This document shows, piece after piece, positions 33,019 through 42,742 of a stretch of DNA of 64,000 nt; the first letter of the stretch is position 1; each line of letters begins with the position of its first letter. The notes beneath the pieces are model-generated. The model worked only from the letters and a program-made list of their open reading frames with translations, was not told where the DNA came from and did not search any database. Made by a program: the position numbers and the translations under genes. The stretch comes from an uncultured Sutterella sp. (GTDB lineage: Bacteria > Pseudomonadota > Gammaproteobacteria > Burkholderiales > Burkholderiaceae_F), in contig CALESB010000003.1 of assembly GCA_937906995.1 (NCBI GenBank), forward strand, positions 1-64,000, in the 5' to 3' direction.

Positions 33019-34829
33019 TGAAAAAGAGTCCTTTGATTGATAAGTTACTTCGTATTGTTTCTACACGCCTTGCTTCGTTTTGGACGGAAGATCGTTCTCC
33101 CAAGCGTCAAAAGCGCGCAGTAGAGCGCGAAAAGGATTGGAGAACAACGGAAATATCACAGAAGCGCTCTCACTTGGTTTTGGGGGTGCTCGTTTCAGTA
33201 TTTTCCATTTGTTTTCTTCGCGCGGTATATTTGCAGTGCTTTAATACGGAGTTCTTGCAACAAAAGGGCGAATCTCGATATGCCAAAACGCTTAATATTG
33301 CAGCATCTCGTGGTCAGATTTTTGACCGTAATGGAACCGTTCTAGCATCATCCTCTCCCGCGAAGTCCATTTGGGCAACAACCAATCTGGTCGAAATCAC
33401 TCGTAATGAATTAGCTCAGTTAAGTTCACTACTTGGCGTACCCATGCAAACGTTGGAAAAACGTCTTGCTCGGCAAAATGCATGGGTGAATTTGGCTCAC
33501 CAAGTCGATTTAGAGACTGTTGCTAAAGTGCAAGCCATGCGTATTCCTGGATTAACCTATCAAGATGATGTTAAGCGCAAGTATCCAAGTGGCAAGGTCG
33601 TTGCTCATATTGTTGGCTACAACAATAGAGATAACCAAGGTCAGGAAGGTGTTGAGCTCGCTTATGATGACCTGTTAAGTGGTCAAAATGGCACACGACG
33701 TGTGATTCGTGATCGTTTAGGTCATGTGATTGAAGAGATGTGGGCGCAAGAGCCAGTGCCAGGTAAGGATCTGTATCTATCAATTGACTCTCGAATTCAG
33801 TACAAGGCGGTCGAGGCTGTTCAAAATGCTATTGAAAAGCATGAAGCAAAAGCCGGCGCTGCCATTGTCGCCGATACGATTACGGGTGAAATTTTGGCTT
33901 TAGTTAGCTGGCCAGTCTACGATCCTAATGATCGCAGTACGATGGATTGGGATTGTATTCGTAATCGTGTGGTCTCTGACTTATTTGAGCCAGGCTCCAC
34001 AATGAAGCCTTTTGCAATTGCTAAGGCTCTGGATTTGGGGATTGTTCGCCCAGATAGTTTGATTCAAACAAAGCCCGGCAAGATCATGGTTGCTGACCGA
34101 AAAATTACAGATACCAAGGATTATGGTCTGTTAACAGTCTCTCAGGTTATTGCTAAGTCTTCGAATGTCGGAACAGTGAAAATTGCGTTGCAGCTTTCCC
34201 CTCAAATGCTTTGGGATACTTATACACGTTTAGGTTTCGGACAGGCACCTCAGGTTGGCTTGCAAGGCGCTGTGGCTGGGCGTTTGCGACCAGCTAAAAC
34301 CTGGGGGCCAGTGGAGCAAGCCACAATTTCTTACGGCTATGGTTTATCAACCTCACTGATGCAATTGGCTCAAGCTTATACGGTATTTGCTCGGAACGGA
34401 GATGTCATTCCGCTGACCTTGGTGAAGACCAATAGACCGGCAGTTGGGGAGCAAGTTTATCGTCCTGAAACAGCCCGACAAATGCGCGCCATGATGATGA
34501 CAACTGTTCACCGCGGGGGGACCGCCTCTCGTTTAAAGGTAACTGGTTACACAATTGCCGGCAAGACGGGGACAGCTCATAAAGTGAAAAATGGGGAATA
34601 CGTTCGTGATTACGTAGCCTCTTTTGTAGGGTTGGCTCCAGCTACTCAACCGCGCTTGGTTGCTGCTGTCATTATTGATGAACCCAAAAAAAATGGTCAT
34701 GTCGGTGGCGTGGTTGCAGCTCCTGTTGCAGGGGAAATTTTAGAGTCTGCATTGCAGATGTTACTAGTTAATCCGGATGATCCGATGATGGTGGCCGGTC
34801 GAGGATTATTGGCGAAGAGAACACAATGA
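33018..34829 (+). CDS. ftsI: Penicillin-binding protein 3 (septal transpeptidase)
   Basis: Class B PBP that crosslinks septal peptidoglycan. The 603-residue protein has a transmembrane anchor at about 52-72, a pedestal domain (RGQIFDRNG box) and a transpeptidase domain with SxxK at Ser327-Lys330 (GSTMKPF), SxN at Ser381-Asn383 (KSSNVGT) and KTG at 516-518. The cytoplasmic N-terminus of about 50 residues is longer and more basic than usual. It is coupled to ftsL upstream and overlaps murEF by 4 bp downstream. Confidence 0.97.
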   Translation: MKKSPLIDKLLRIVSTRLASFWTEDRSPKRQKRAVEREKDWRTTEISQKRSHLVLGVLVSVFSICFLRAVYLQCFNTEFLQQKGESRYAKTLNIAASRGQIFDRNGTVLASSSPAKSIWATTNLVEITRNELAQLSSLLGVPMQTLEKRLARQNAWVNLAHQVDLETVAKVQAMRIPGLTYQDDVKRKYPSGKVVAHIVGYNNRDNQGQEGVELAYDDLLSGQNGTRRVIRDRLGHVIEEMWAQEPVPGKDLYLSIDSRIQYKAVEAVQNAIEKHEAKAGAAIVADTITGEILALVSWPVYDPNDRSTMDWDCIRNRVVSDLFEPGSTMKPFAIAKALDLGIVRPDSLIQTKPGKIMVADRKITDTKDYGLLTVSQVIAKSSNVGTVKIALQLSPQMLWDTYTRLGFGQAPQVGLQGAVAGRLRPAKTWGPVEQATISYGYGLSTSLMQLAQAYTVFARNGDVIPLTLVKTNRPAVGEQVYRPETARQMRAMMMTTVHRGGTASRLKVTGYTIAGKTGTAHKVKNGEYVRDYVASFVGLAPATQPRLVAAVIIDEPKKNGHVGGVVAAPVAGEILESALQMLLVNPDDPMMVAGRGLLAKRTQ

Positions 34830-37693
34830 TTACAAATGTCAAAAATTATGTGGATTTATTAAAGCGCTTAGCTCCTGAGGCCAAGCGACTTGTCTTAGAC
34901 TCCCGCACCGTTGGTGCGGGTGATGTTTTTATTGCCGTGCCCGGTTTGCATGTCGATGGAAGACAATTTTTAGAGCAAGCTGCACAAAAAGCTGCCGCCG
35001 TTGTTTATGAGGATGATGGTATACGTCGTACTTATGGAGTGCCATCTATTGCAGTACCTGCACTATCCAAGTGCTTGGGTGATTTTGCTGCAGAGTTCTA
35101 CAGTCATCCAACTCAGACCCTTTTTGGTGTTGGTATCACTGGTACTAATGGTAAAACGACAACCTCTCATTGGGTTTCTCAACTTTTGACAAGTTTAGGT
35201 GAGCCTTGTGCGGCTATTGGAACAATTGGCTGCTCAATGGCAGGTAATCCTTTTCCATCAGCCCCGTTAACAACACCGGATGCAGCCACATTACAAGGCC
35301 TATACCGTAGCTTATTGAAGGCAGGAGCTAAGGCTTTTGCTGTGGAGGCTAGTTCCATTGGATTGGAGCAAGGACGCTTACAAGGAACGCATTTTGATGT
35401 TGCTGTTTTCACCAATTTAAGCAGAGACCATTTGGACTACCATGCCGACATGCGCTCATATGAGGAAGCTAAGGCGCTTTTGTTTGCCTGGCCTCATCTT
35501 CGTGCCAGTGTGATCAATATTGATGACGAAGCAGGTTTGAGAATGGCAGAGCGTTGTGTTTGTCAGGGGATCACCTGTTTTGTAACAACCACATGCGGGA
35601 CATTGCCTTTAGTTGGGACTCAAGCACTAAGTGCTGAAAAGATTCGTCCTATGCAAGATGGTATGGAGTTTGACCTGATATTTAAGGGTGTACGCCATCA
35701 CTTGGCTGTGAATCTGTTTGGAGAGTTCAATATTTCCAACCTTTTAGGTGTGATTGGTGTGGCTTTAGCCAAGGGCTATAGTTTGACAGAGATTTTGCCG
35801 TTGGTACCTCATTTGGTGCCTCCTGCAGGACGAATGCAATTAGTTAAACATGATCAAACAGCTTTAGGCGTTGTTGACTATAGTCATACACCAGATGCAG
35901 TGGAAAAGGCTCTTTTGGCGTTGCGCCCAATTGCCACAGCTCGTCGAGGCAAGTTGTGGGTTATTGTGGGTGCTGGCGGTGATCGAGATAGCGGTAAGCG
36001 CCCGATTATGGCAAATATCGCTCAGTGCTTCGCAGATTATGTAGTCTTAACCAGTGATAATCCTCGAACAGAAAATCCGTCTGTCATTCTGTCTCAAATG
36101 GCAGAAGGGATAAATCCACAGGGTAATCCATGCACTGTCATCGAAGACCGTCGAGAGGCAATTACGTTTGCTGTTCAAAAAGCAGCAGCTGAAGACATTA
36201 TTTTGATTGCAGGCAAGGGGCATGAGTTATATCAAGAGATCCAAGGTGTAAAGCATCCGTTTAGTGATGTGATCGAGGTGCGAAATGCTCAACGTATGAA
36301 GGTTGCGCCAAAGGATGCACTGATGAGAGTTAAGTACTTGGCCGATCTACTGCCAGGAGCTAAGTTTATCGGTAGTGATGTTGCATTTTCCTCTGTTTCT
36401 ACAGATACTCGAACGGTTACGGACGGCACTCTCTTTTTTGCATTAAAGGGTGAACGCTTTGATGCTCATGACTTTGTTATGCAAGCAATGCAAGCAGGAG
36501 CTGTGGCCTTAGTCGTTGATCATGAAGTGTATTGTCCTTTACCGCAAATCATTGTTAAAGATGTGAAATTGGCACTTGGAATGACAGCAAGTTATTGGCG
36601 TGGTAAGCAATCTTTAAGCATGGTTGCGGTAGCAGGCAGTAACGGTAAAACGACCACAACGCAAATGATTGCTTCGATTCTCAGAGCTCAATACGGAGAA
36701 AAATCATTATCTACACAAGGCAATCTCAACAATGATATTGGTGTGCCTTTGATGTTATGGCGTTTGAGAGAGCAACATGAGGCAGCTGTTATCGAAACAG
36801 GTATGAATCACGTAGGTGAGATGCGCTACTTGTCTGAGATGGTTAAACCACGTGTAGCCATTGTGACAAATGCTCAGCGTGAGCATCAAGAATTCATGCA
36901 AACAGTCGAAGCAACTGCACATGAAAATGGTGAGATTTTCCTTCATTTGCAGCCTTCAGGAACGGCGGTTATTCCTTGTGATGATGCGTGTAAAGACATT
37001 TGGCTAGACATGGCTCATGATAGCCAAATCATGACTTTTGGTTTATCTCATGAAGCAGATGTGAGTGGAACCATGACATCAACACGTCATGGGATGGATG
37101 TTCAGGTAAAAACCCCAGCAGGGAGCTTCCTGGCGCATTTGAAGTGCCGAGGTGAACATAACTTCAGAAATGCACTAGGTGCAACGGCAGTGGCTTTGTC
37201 GTTAAGTTTGTCGCTTGATACGATTGTGAAGGGTCTTGAGGCTTTTGAGCCAATCAAAGGGAGAGGGGCTGTTATAGAAATGCCTCACCTTACACTTATC
37301 GATGATGCTTATAATGCCAACCCCGATAGTATGCGAGCAAGCATTGATATCTTAGCGAGCTTGTCAGGGCCGCGTTTACTAGTGGCTGCTGATATGTTGG
37401 AGTTAGGTGATAAGTCAAAGCAATATCATGAAGAGATTGCTAATTATGCAGTACAAAAAGGTATTGACGGGTTCATAGCAACCGGTCAAGCCATGAAAGC
37501 TGCTTACGAGAAATTTCACGCATTAAAACCTCAAGCGGAGGCTTACTGGATTGCGGATAGAGCGGAGTTTCTTGAAAAGTTGTTGGAAATTAAGGACCGT
37601 TATCGTTCTATTTCGGTTAAGGGTTCCAACAGTATGCGCCTAGATTTAGCTGTAAAAGCTTTAATCGAGGCCTCTAAGTGCCAGAAAGCTTAA
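34826..37693 (+). CDS. murE-murF: Fused MurE-MurF ligase
   Basis: A 955-residue bifunctional cytoplasmic enzyme adding the third amino acid and then D-Ala-D-Ala to the UDP-MurNAc peptide. Residues 1 to about 490 are MurE: P-loop GITGTNGKTT at 103-112 and the meso-DAP selectivity motif DNPR at 411-414, so diaminopimelate is the substrate. Residues from about 500 are MurF: STDTRTV, P-loop AGSNGKTTTT near 603-612, VIETGMNHVGEM and DDAYNANPDSM. No stop or start separates the halves; the join is a short linker around KVAPKDALMRVKYL. Such fusions are known in some Burkholderiales, such as Bordetella. The fusion keeps normal gene order. Confidence 0.96.
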   Translation: MITNVKNYVDLLKRLAPEAKRLVLDSRTVGAGDVFIAVPGLHVDGRQFLEQAAQKAAAVVYEDDGIRRTYGVPSIAVPALSKCLGDFAAEFYSHPTQTLFGVGITGTNGKTTTSHWVSQLLTSLGEPCAAIGTIGCSMAGNPFPSAPLTTPDAATLQGLYRSLLKAGAKAFAVEASSIGLEQGRLQGTHFDVAVFTNLSRDHLDYHADMRSYEEAKALLFAWPHLRASVINIDDEAGLRMAERCVCQGITCFVTTTCGTLPLVGTQALSAEKIRPMQDGMEFDLIFKGVRHHLAVNLFGEFNISNLLGVIGVALAKGYSLTEILPLVPHLVPPAGRMQLVKHDQTALGVVDYSHTPDAVEKALLALRPIATARRGKLWVIVGAGGDRDSGKRPIMANIAQCFADYVVLTSDNPRTENPSVILSQMAEGINPQGNPCTVIEDRREAITFAVQKAAAEDIILIAGKGHELYQEIQGVKHPFSDVIEVRNAQRMKVAPKDALMRVKYLADLLPGAKFIGSDVAFSSVSTDTRTVTDGTLFFALKGERFDAHDFVMQAMQAGAVALVVDHEVYCPLPQIIVKDVKLALGMTASYWRGKQSLSMVAVAGSNGKTTTTQMIASILRAQYGEKSLSTQGNLNNDIGVPLMLWRLREQHEAAVIETGMNHVGEMRYLSEMVKPRVAIVTNAQREHQEFMQTVEATAHENGEIFLHLQPSGTAVIPCDDACKDIWLDMAHDSQIMTFGLSHEADVSGTMTSTRHGMDVQVKTPAGSFLAHLKCRGEHNFRNALGATAVALSLSLSLDTIVKGLEAFEPIKGRGAVIEMPHLTLIDDAYNANPDSMRASIDILASLSGPRLLVAADMLELGDKSKQYHEEIANYAVQKGIDGFIATGQAMKAAYEKFHALKPQAEAYWIADRAEFLEKLLEIKDRYRSISVKGSNSMRLDLAVKALIEASKCQKA

Positions 37694-37708
37694 GAAAGGA
37701 ATATAAGA

Positions 37709-38863
37709 ATGTTATTGGCATTTTTTCAATGGTTGGGTGAGGACATCCGAGCATTTCAAGTTTTTAACTATTTAAGCTTGAGGGCCGTGATGGCTGCTTT
37801 GACGGCTTTATTTATTGGTTTTGCAGCTGGACCAGCTACGATTCGTTATCTTAAGGCTATGAAGGTTGGCCAAGCTGTGAGAAATAACGGACCAAAGACT
37901 CATTTGGTCAAAGACGGCACGCCAACCATGGGCGGGGTACTCATTTTGATTTCTATAGCCCTCTCAACATTATTGTGGATGGATTTGAGTAATCGATTTG
38001 TTTGGGTAGTGCTTTTTGTAACATTGGGTTTTGGGGCAGTTGGTTGGATTGATGACTATCGTAAGGTGGTGCATCATGACCCCAAAGGTATGAGTGCTCG
38101 AGAAAAATTTGGCTGGCTTTCATTGATTGGAGGTTTGGCTTCTGTTTATTTGGCGTTTGCTATTTCAGTTCCGACCAATATTCATGTGTTAGATATGATT
38201 GTCGGTTGGGTTCAGTCTGGGTTTCCTTTGACAATGCCTTCACAAGCAGACTTGATTATTCCTTTCTTTAAGCATTTTGCTTACCCTCTTGGAATCTTTG
38301 GTTTTGTGATTTTGACCTATATCGTGATTGTAGGTACAAGTAACGCAGTGAACCTGACTGATGGTTTGGATGGTTTAGCTATTTTGCCTTGTGCAATGGT
38401 TGGTAGCGCTTTAGGCATCTTTGCTTACGTGGTGGGCCGACACGACTTTGCTCATTATTTGCTCTTTCCCTATATTCCTGGAGCGGGTGAGTTGGTTGTT
38501 ATATGCGCGGCACTAGCTGGGGCCGGGTTAGCTTTTTTGTGGTTCAACGCTCATCCTGCTCAAGTTTTTATGGGTGATGTTGGTGCACTAGCGTTAGGTG
38601 GTGCATTGGGGACGGTTGCTGTTATCACGCGACAAGAATTTGTATTGGCTATTATGGGTGGTATTTTTGTTGTTGAAACCCTCTCCGTCATGATTCAGAC
38701 CACTTACTTCCGTTATTCAGGAGGTCGTCGAATTTTCTTGATGGCACCACTTCATCACCACTTTGAACTCAAGGGATGGAAGGAGACGCAAGTCGTTACG
38801 CGTTTCTGGATTATCACCTTCATTTTGGTATTGATTGGCTTGTCAACGTTAAAGATTCGTTAA
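37709..38863 (+). CDS. mraY: Phospho-MurNAc-pentapeptide transferase
   Basis: Integral membrane enzyme that makes lipid I from UDP-MurNAc-pentapeptide and undecaprenyl phosphate. The 384-residue, ten-helix protein has the family motifs [19 protein letters not shown] with the Mg-binding Asp pair, [10 protein letters not shown] and [11 protein letters not shown], plus the HHHFELKGW loop near the C-terminus. It is slightly longer than the E. coli 360 residues. It starts 15 bp after murEF. Confidence 0.97.
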   Translation: MLLAFFQWLGEDIRAFQVFNYLSLRAVMAALTALFIGFAAGPATIRYLKAMKVGQAVRNNGPKTHLVKDGTPTMGGVLILISIALSTLLWMDLSNRFVWVVLFVTLGFGAVGWIDDYRKVVHHDPKGMSAREKFGWLSLIGGLASVYLAFAISVPTNIHVLDMIVGWVQSGFPLTMPSQADLIIPFFKHFAYPLGIFGFVILTYIVIVGTSNAVNLTDGLDGLAILPCAMVGSALGIFAYVVGRHDFAHYLLFPYIPGAGELVVICAALAGAGLAFLWFNAHPAQVFMGDVGALALGGALGTVAVITRQEFVLAIMGGIFVVETLSVMIQTTYFRYSGGRRIFLMAPLHHHFELKGWKETQVVTRFWIITFILVLIGLSTLKIR

Positions 38864-38878
38864 TTGAGGAATAGGGCA

Positions 38879-40324
38879 ATGAGTAAGGCTTTAGTTATTG
38901 GTTTAGGAGCTTCAGGGGAAGCTTGTATCCACTTTCTCATTAAGCGTGGTTATGACATTATTGGTACTGATACGCGAGAGGCGCCACCTTCTTTGGAGCG
39001 TTTAAAAGCATTGCCCGGTTTTTCTTTTAAGACTATTGCTCAGGCCAAGGAAGCAGTTTGTGAAGCTGAATTTGTTGTGATTTCTCCGGGTATATCTCCC
39101 TATTACTCAGAAGCAGCTTCTATTATCGAAGAGGCAAAGCGACAAAATTTACCTTGGTTTGGGGAAATCGAATTATTTGCTCGTGAGCTCTCAGAACTTA
39201 AAGAACAGCAACAATACAATCCGATTGTGTTGGCTATTACAGGTACCAATGGCAAAACAACTACAACGGTTTTAACAACAAAGATGGCTCAAGCCAGTGG
39301 TAAGCTCGCTGTGGCAGCAGGCAATATTGGTCCTAATGCTGTGCGTGAGTTAGATCGTTATTTAGAAGCTGGTAAGTTGCCTGATGTCTGGGTGTTGGAG
39401 TTATCGAGTTTTCAGTTGGAATCCACTCACTCTTTAGAGCCAAATGCTGCGGCATTGTTGAATATTACCCAAGACCATTTGGATTGGCATGGTTCAATGC
39501 AAGGCTATATGGATGCTAAGGCCCATATTTTTCAGTCAGATAAAACCGTTCGTGTTTTAAATCGAGATGACGATTTGGTTATGGGGTACGCTAATGGTGC
39601 GCGAGTGAGTACCTTTGGAGAGTCTGAACCAGTAGGTCCGAATCAATGGGGATTGGTTCAAGAAGATAATCTTTTGTGGCTGGCTTACAACGAGGACGAC
39701 TCAATTGCTTTATCCAAACGTAAGGTATTGCCAGGTTCACTCTTACAACGATTGATGCCAGAACAAGCATTAAATATTCGTGGGCGTCACAATACAATGA
39801 ATGCTTTGGCTGCATTAGCTTTAATTCATGCGGCAGGATTACCTTTATCTGATGCTCTTCGAGCTTTGTCTGCTTATACGGGTGAGGCTCATCGAGTGCA
39901 ATATGCATTAACAGTCAACGGAGTGGATTACATAGACGATAGTAAAGGCACGAATGTTGGAGCAACCGTAGCAGCTTTGCAGGGATTAGGTGCTACAGGC
40001 AAAAAAATGGTTGTAATTTTGGGTGGTGATGGCAAGGGACAGGACTTTTCTCCGATTGCTCAATCCATGGCCATTCATGCACGTGGTGCTGTTTTGATTG
40101 GTCGTGATGCTCCAATGATTGAAAAGGCTTTGTCTGGTGCATCATATCCTGTGTTGAGGGCACAAAGCTTGCCTGAGGCTGTAAAGATGTGTGCAGAAAT
40201 GGCTCAACAAGGAGACTATGTTTTACTGTCTCCAGCTTGTGCTAGTTGGGATATGTTCCGAGATTATGCTCAACGCAGTGAAATCTTTATCGAAAGTGCC
40301 CGTTCACTTTTGAAGTCTTCATAG
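38879..40324 (+). CDS. murD: UDP-N-acetylmuramoylalanine--D-glutamate ligase
   Basis: Adds D-Glu to UDP-MurNAc-L-Ala. The 481-residue product starts MSKALVIGLGASGEACI, has the Mur-ligase P-loop AITGTNGKTTTTVL, the LELSSFQLE and NITQDHLDWHGSM motifs and the C-terminal DDSKGTNVGAT and LLSPACASWDMF signatures. ATG 38879 fits the family start; a TTG at 38864 directly after the mraY stop would add five residues. ftsW begins 8 bp downstream. Confidence 0.97.
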   Translation: MSKALVIGLGASGEACIHFLIKRGYDIIGTDTREAPPSLERLKALPGFSFKTIAQAKEAVCEAEFVVISPGISPYYSEAASIIEEAKRQNLPWFGEIELFARELSELKEQQQYNPIVLAITGTNGKTTTTVLTTKMAQASGKLAVAAGNIGPNAVRELDRYLEAGKLPDVWVLELSSFQLESTHSLEPNAAALLNITQDHLDWHGSMQGYMDAKAHIFQSDKTVRVLNRDDDLVMGYANGARVSTFGESEPVGPNQWGLVQEDNLLWLAYNEDDSIALSKRKVLPGSLLQRLMPEQALNIRGRHNTMNALAALALIHAAGLPLSDALRALSAYTGEAHRVQYALTVNGVDYIDDSKGTNVGATVAALQGLGATGKKMVVILGGDGKGQDFSPIAQSMAIHARGAVLIGRDAPMIEKALSGASYPVLRAQSLPEAVKMCAEMAQQGDYVLLSPACASWDMFRDYAQRSEIFIESARSLLKSS

Positions 40325-40332
40325 TGAATTGA

Positions 40333-41553
40333 ATGTCATTTAATCTCAAAGAGTTATTAAAAACTCAAACAACTCCGACAGAAACTTGGGGACAGGGCCG
40401 AAGAACTTTTGGTTCTGTCTCTAGTGTGGATTTTTCCTTGCTTGGAACAATCGTAGCTCTTTTAGTCATTGGGGCTGTGATGGTTTATTCAGCATCGATT
40501 TCTCTGGCTGACTCTCCTAAGTATCAAACCAGTGAATACTATTTTGTTAGTCGGCAAATTATTTATATTCTTGTTGGGTTAGTTGCTGGATTTTGTGTAT
40601 TTAAGGTACCAATTAATAACTGGGATCGTGTGAGTTATCACATGGCAGTCTTGGGAATTCTGTGTCTTGTTCTAGTGTTTGTGCCAGGATTGGGAAAAAG
40701 TGTGAATGGTGCAACTCGATGGATTGGATTTGGCCCCATCAATTTACAAGTTTCTGAGTTGGTCAAGCTCGTTTCGATTCTTGTGATTGCTCGCTTTACG
40801 ATAGATCGTCAGGTCTATATGCATTCCTATACGCGTGGTCTTTTGCCAGTGTTAGGTTATGTCGGAGCAGTAGCCTGTTTATTAGCGTTGCAACCAGACT
40901 TAGGTGCGACTGTAGTGATTGCTAGCATCGTCATTGGAATTGTTTTTTTAGGCGGACTGAGTTGGAAAATTATTTTCACGCTTGGTACTTTTCTTGTGAC
41001 GACAATCGTACTGTCTGTGGTGTTATCACCCTGGCGTACTGCTCGTGTTTTTGCCTATCTTAATCCGTGGGATGCTGAAAATCAGATGGGTAAGGCATAC
41101 CAGTTGACCCATTCTTTAATTGCTTTTGGTCGAGGCGAAATATTTGGTGTGGGATTAGGGGCGAGTGTTGAAAAAATGCATTATTTGCCGGAAGCTCATA
41201 CCGACTTTATTTTGGCAGTTATCGGAGAAGAGTGCGGTCTTGTCGGATTTACGATTGTTTTACTTTTGTTTTATTGGCTGGTACGCCGAGCATTTGAAAT
41301 AGGTCGTCAAGCTGTCCGTCTGGACTTGGTGTATGCGGGTCTGGTGGCTCAAGGTGTTGGCGTATGGATTGGGGTGCAGGCCATTATTAATATTGGTGTC
41401 GCTATTGGCGTCTTTCCGACGAAAGGTTTGACATTACCTCTGGTGAGCTATGGTGGTTCCTCTGTGGTAATTACGTTATGTGCTTTGGCATTACTAATTC
41501 GTGTTGACTATGAAAACCGCCTATTGATGCGTGGTAAACGGAGAAGAGAATGA
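40333..41553 (+). CDS. ftsW: Septal peptidoglycan polymerase FtsW
   Basis: SEDS-family glycosyltransferase acting with FtsI. The 406-residue protein has about ten membrane helices and the SEDS motifs: a GKSVNGATRWIGFGPINLQ loop, SELVKL, LQPDLGATVV with the catalytic Asp, HTDFILAVIGEECGLVG and the KGLTLPLVSYGGSSV signature. An extended N-terminal cytoplasmic segment (about 35 residues) precedes the first helix. The stop overlaps murG (ATGA). Confidence 0.96.
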   Translation: MSFNLKELLKTQTTPTETWGQGRRTFGSVSSVDFSLLGTIVALLVIGAVMVYSASISLADSPKYQTSEYYFVSRQIIYILVGLVAGFCVFKVPINNWDRVSYHMAVLGILCLVLVFVPGLGKSVNGATRWIGFGPINLQVSELVKLVSILVIARFTIDRQVYMHSYTRGLLPVLGYVGAVACLLALQPDLGATVVIASIVIGIVFLGGLSWKIIFTLGTFLVTTIVLSVVLSPWRTARVFAYLNPWDAENQMGKAYQLTHSLIAFGRGEIFGVGLGASVEKMHYLPEAHTDFILAVIGEECGLVGFTIVLLLFYWLVRRAFEIGRQAVRLDLVYAGLVAQGVGVWIGVQAIINIGVAIGVFPTKGLTLPLVSYGGSSVVITLCALALLIRVDYENRLLMRGKRRRE

Positions 41554-42632
41554 GTGATCATAAACATTTAATCATTGCAGCAGCGGGTACTGGTGGTCAT
41601 GTTATGCCAGGGTTGGCTGTTGCTGAAGAGATGAAAAAGCGCGGTTGGACTGTCTCTTGGATAGGCACTCCTGTTGGCATGGAAGGTCGATTAGTTGGTC
41701 AACGTGGAATTGAGTTTGATGCATTGGATTTCACTGGCATGAGAGGTAAAGGGCTGGCTCATGCAGTCAAGGGTGCATTGAAGTTGGTGAAGTCATGTTT
41801 TAAGGCTAAAAGTATTATTGATGGACGTGATGCTGATGCTGTGTTTTCTACTGGTGGGTATATTGCAGTACCAGCAGCATTTGGTGCCCGTGCTGAGGGC
41901 AAGCCTTTAGTCATGATGAATTGTGATGCAGGTAGTTTAATGAGTGTGCGTGTTGTTATGCCTGTTGCACAAGCCGTGATGTGTGGTTTTGATGGTGAGT
42001 GTGCTCAACGCGCTGGCAAAAAAGCCATTGTTTCTGGCAACCCAGTTCGTCAAGAAATTATTCAATTACCCTCGCCCGAGAAACGATATTCTGGTCGAAT
42101 TGGAAAAAAACACTTATTGGTTTTCGGTGGCTCGTTGGGAGCTAAGGTATTGAATGAAACCGTCCCGGCAGCGTTAGCACTTTTCGATGAAAAGGATCGT
42201 CCGACAGTAACACATCAATGCGGGAAAAACGCAGTTGAAAATGTCAAGCAAACATATCGAGAGCTAGGCATTGAGGCTGAAGTTGTTAACTTTATTGATG
42301 ATATGGCAGCCGCTTATGCAAGGGCTGATGTTGTAGTGTGTCGTGCTGGTGCGACAACGATTAGCGAGTTAACTGCAGGTGGAATTCCTGCTATTTTAGT
42401 ACCTTTTGTTGTTTCGACCACTCAACATCAATTAGGGAATGCTCGGTATATGCAAGAGCATGATGCCGGTATTTTGCTAGATCAAAAAGATTTAACTGCA
42501 CAAATATTGTATGAAAAGCTCAATGGCTTGAGTCGAGAAAGATTATTAGAAATTGCAAAAAATGCTCAAAAATTGGCTCATCTTGATGCGGCAAAAGCAG
42601 TAGCAGACACGATAGAACGTTTAGCAAAATAG
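41550..42632 (+). CDS. murG: Undecaprenyl-PP-MurNAc-pentapeptide GlcNAc transferase
   Basis: Membrane-associated GT-B glycosyltransferase that converts lipid I to lipid II. The 360-residue protein carries AAGTGGHVMPGLAVAEE, VFSTGGYIAVPAAFGAR, SGNPVRQE, the VFGGSLGAKVLN loop and CRAGATTISELTAGGIPAILVP. An insertion-free, normal-length family member. It is followed by a 110-bp gap before murC, the longest inside the mur block. That gap has only a modest hairpin (GGTGCT/AAGCGCC) near 42713-42731. Confidence 0.97.
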   Translation: MSDHKHLIIAAAGTGGHVMPGLAVAEEMKKRGWTVSWIGTPVGMEGRLVGQRGIEFDALDFTGMRGKGLAHAVKGALKLVKSCFKAKSIIDGRDADAVFSTGGYIAVPAAFGARAEGKPLVMMNCDAGSLMSVRVVMPVAQAVMCGFDGECAQRAGKKAIVSGNPVRQEIIQLPSPEKRYSGRIGKKHLLVFGGSLGAKVLNETVPAALALFDEKDRPTVTHQCGKNAVENVKQTYRELGIEAEVVNFIDDMAAAYARADVVVCRAGATTISELTAGGIPAILVPFVVSTTQHQLGNARYMQEHDAGILLDQKDLTAQILYEKLNGLSRERLLEIAKNAQKLAHLDAAKAVADTIERLAK

Positions 42633-42742
42633 CGTTTCAATTTATCTAGGACAGAAAGTCTTTTGATTGCTTAAAATTATCAGACTAAATTAAGTTTCTC
42701 GTCTGAGGGTCAGGTGCTCCTTAGAAGCGCCGAGGGCATTTC

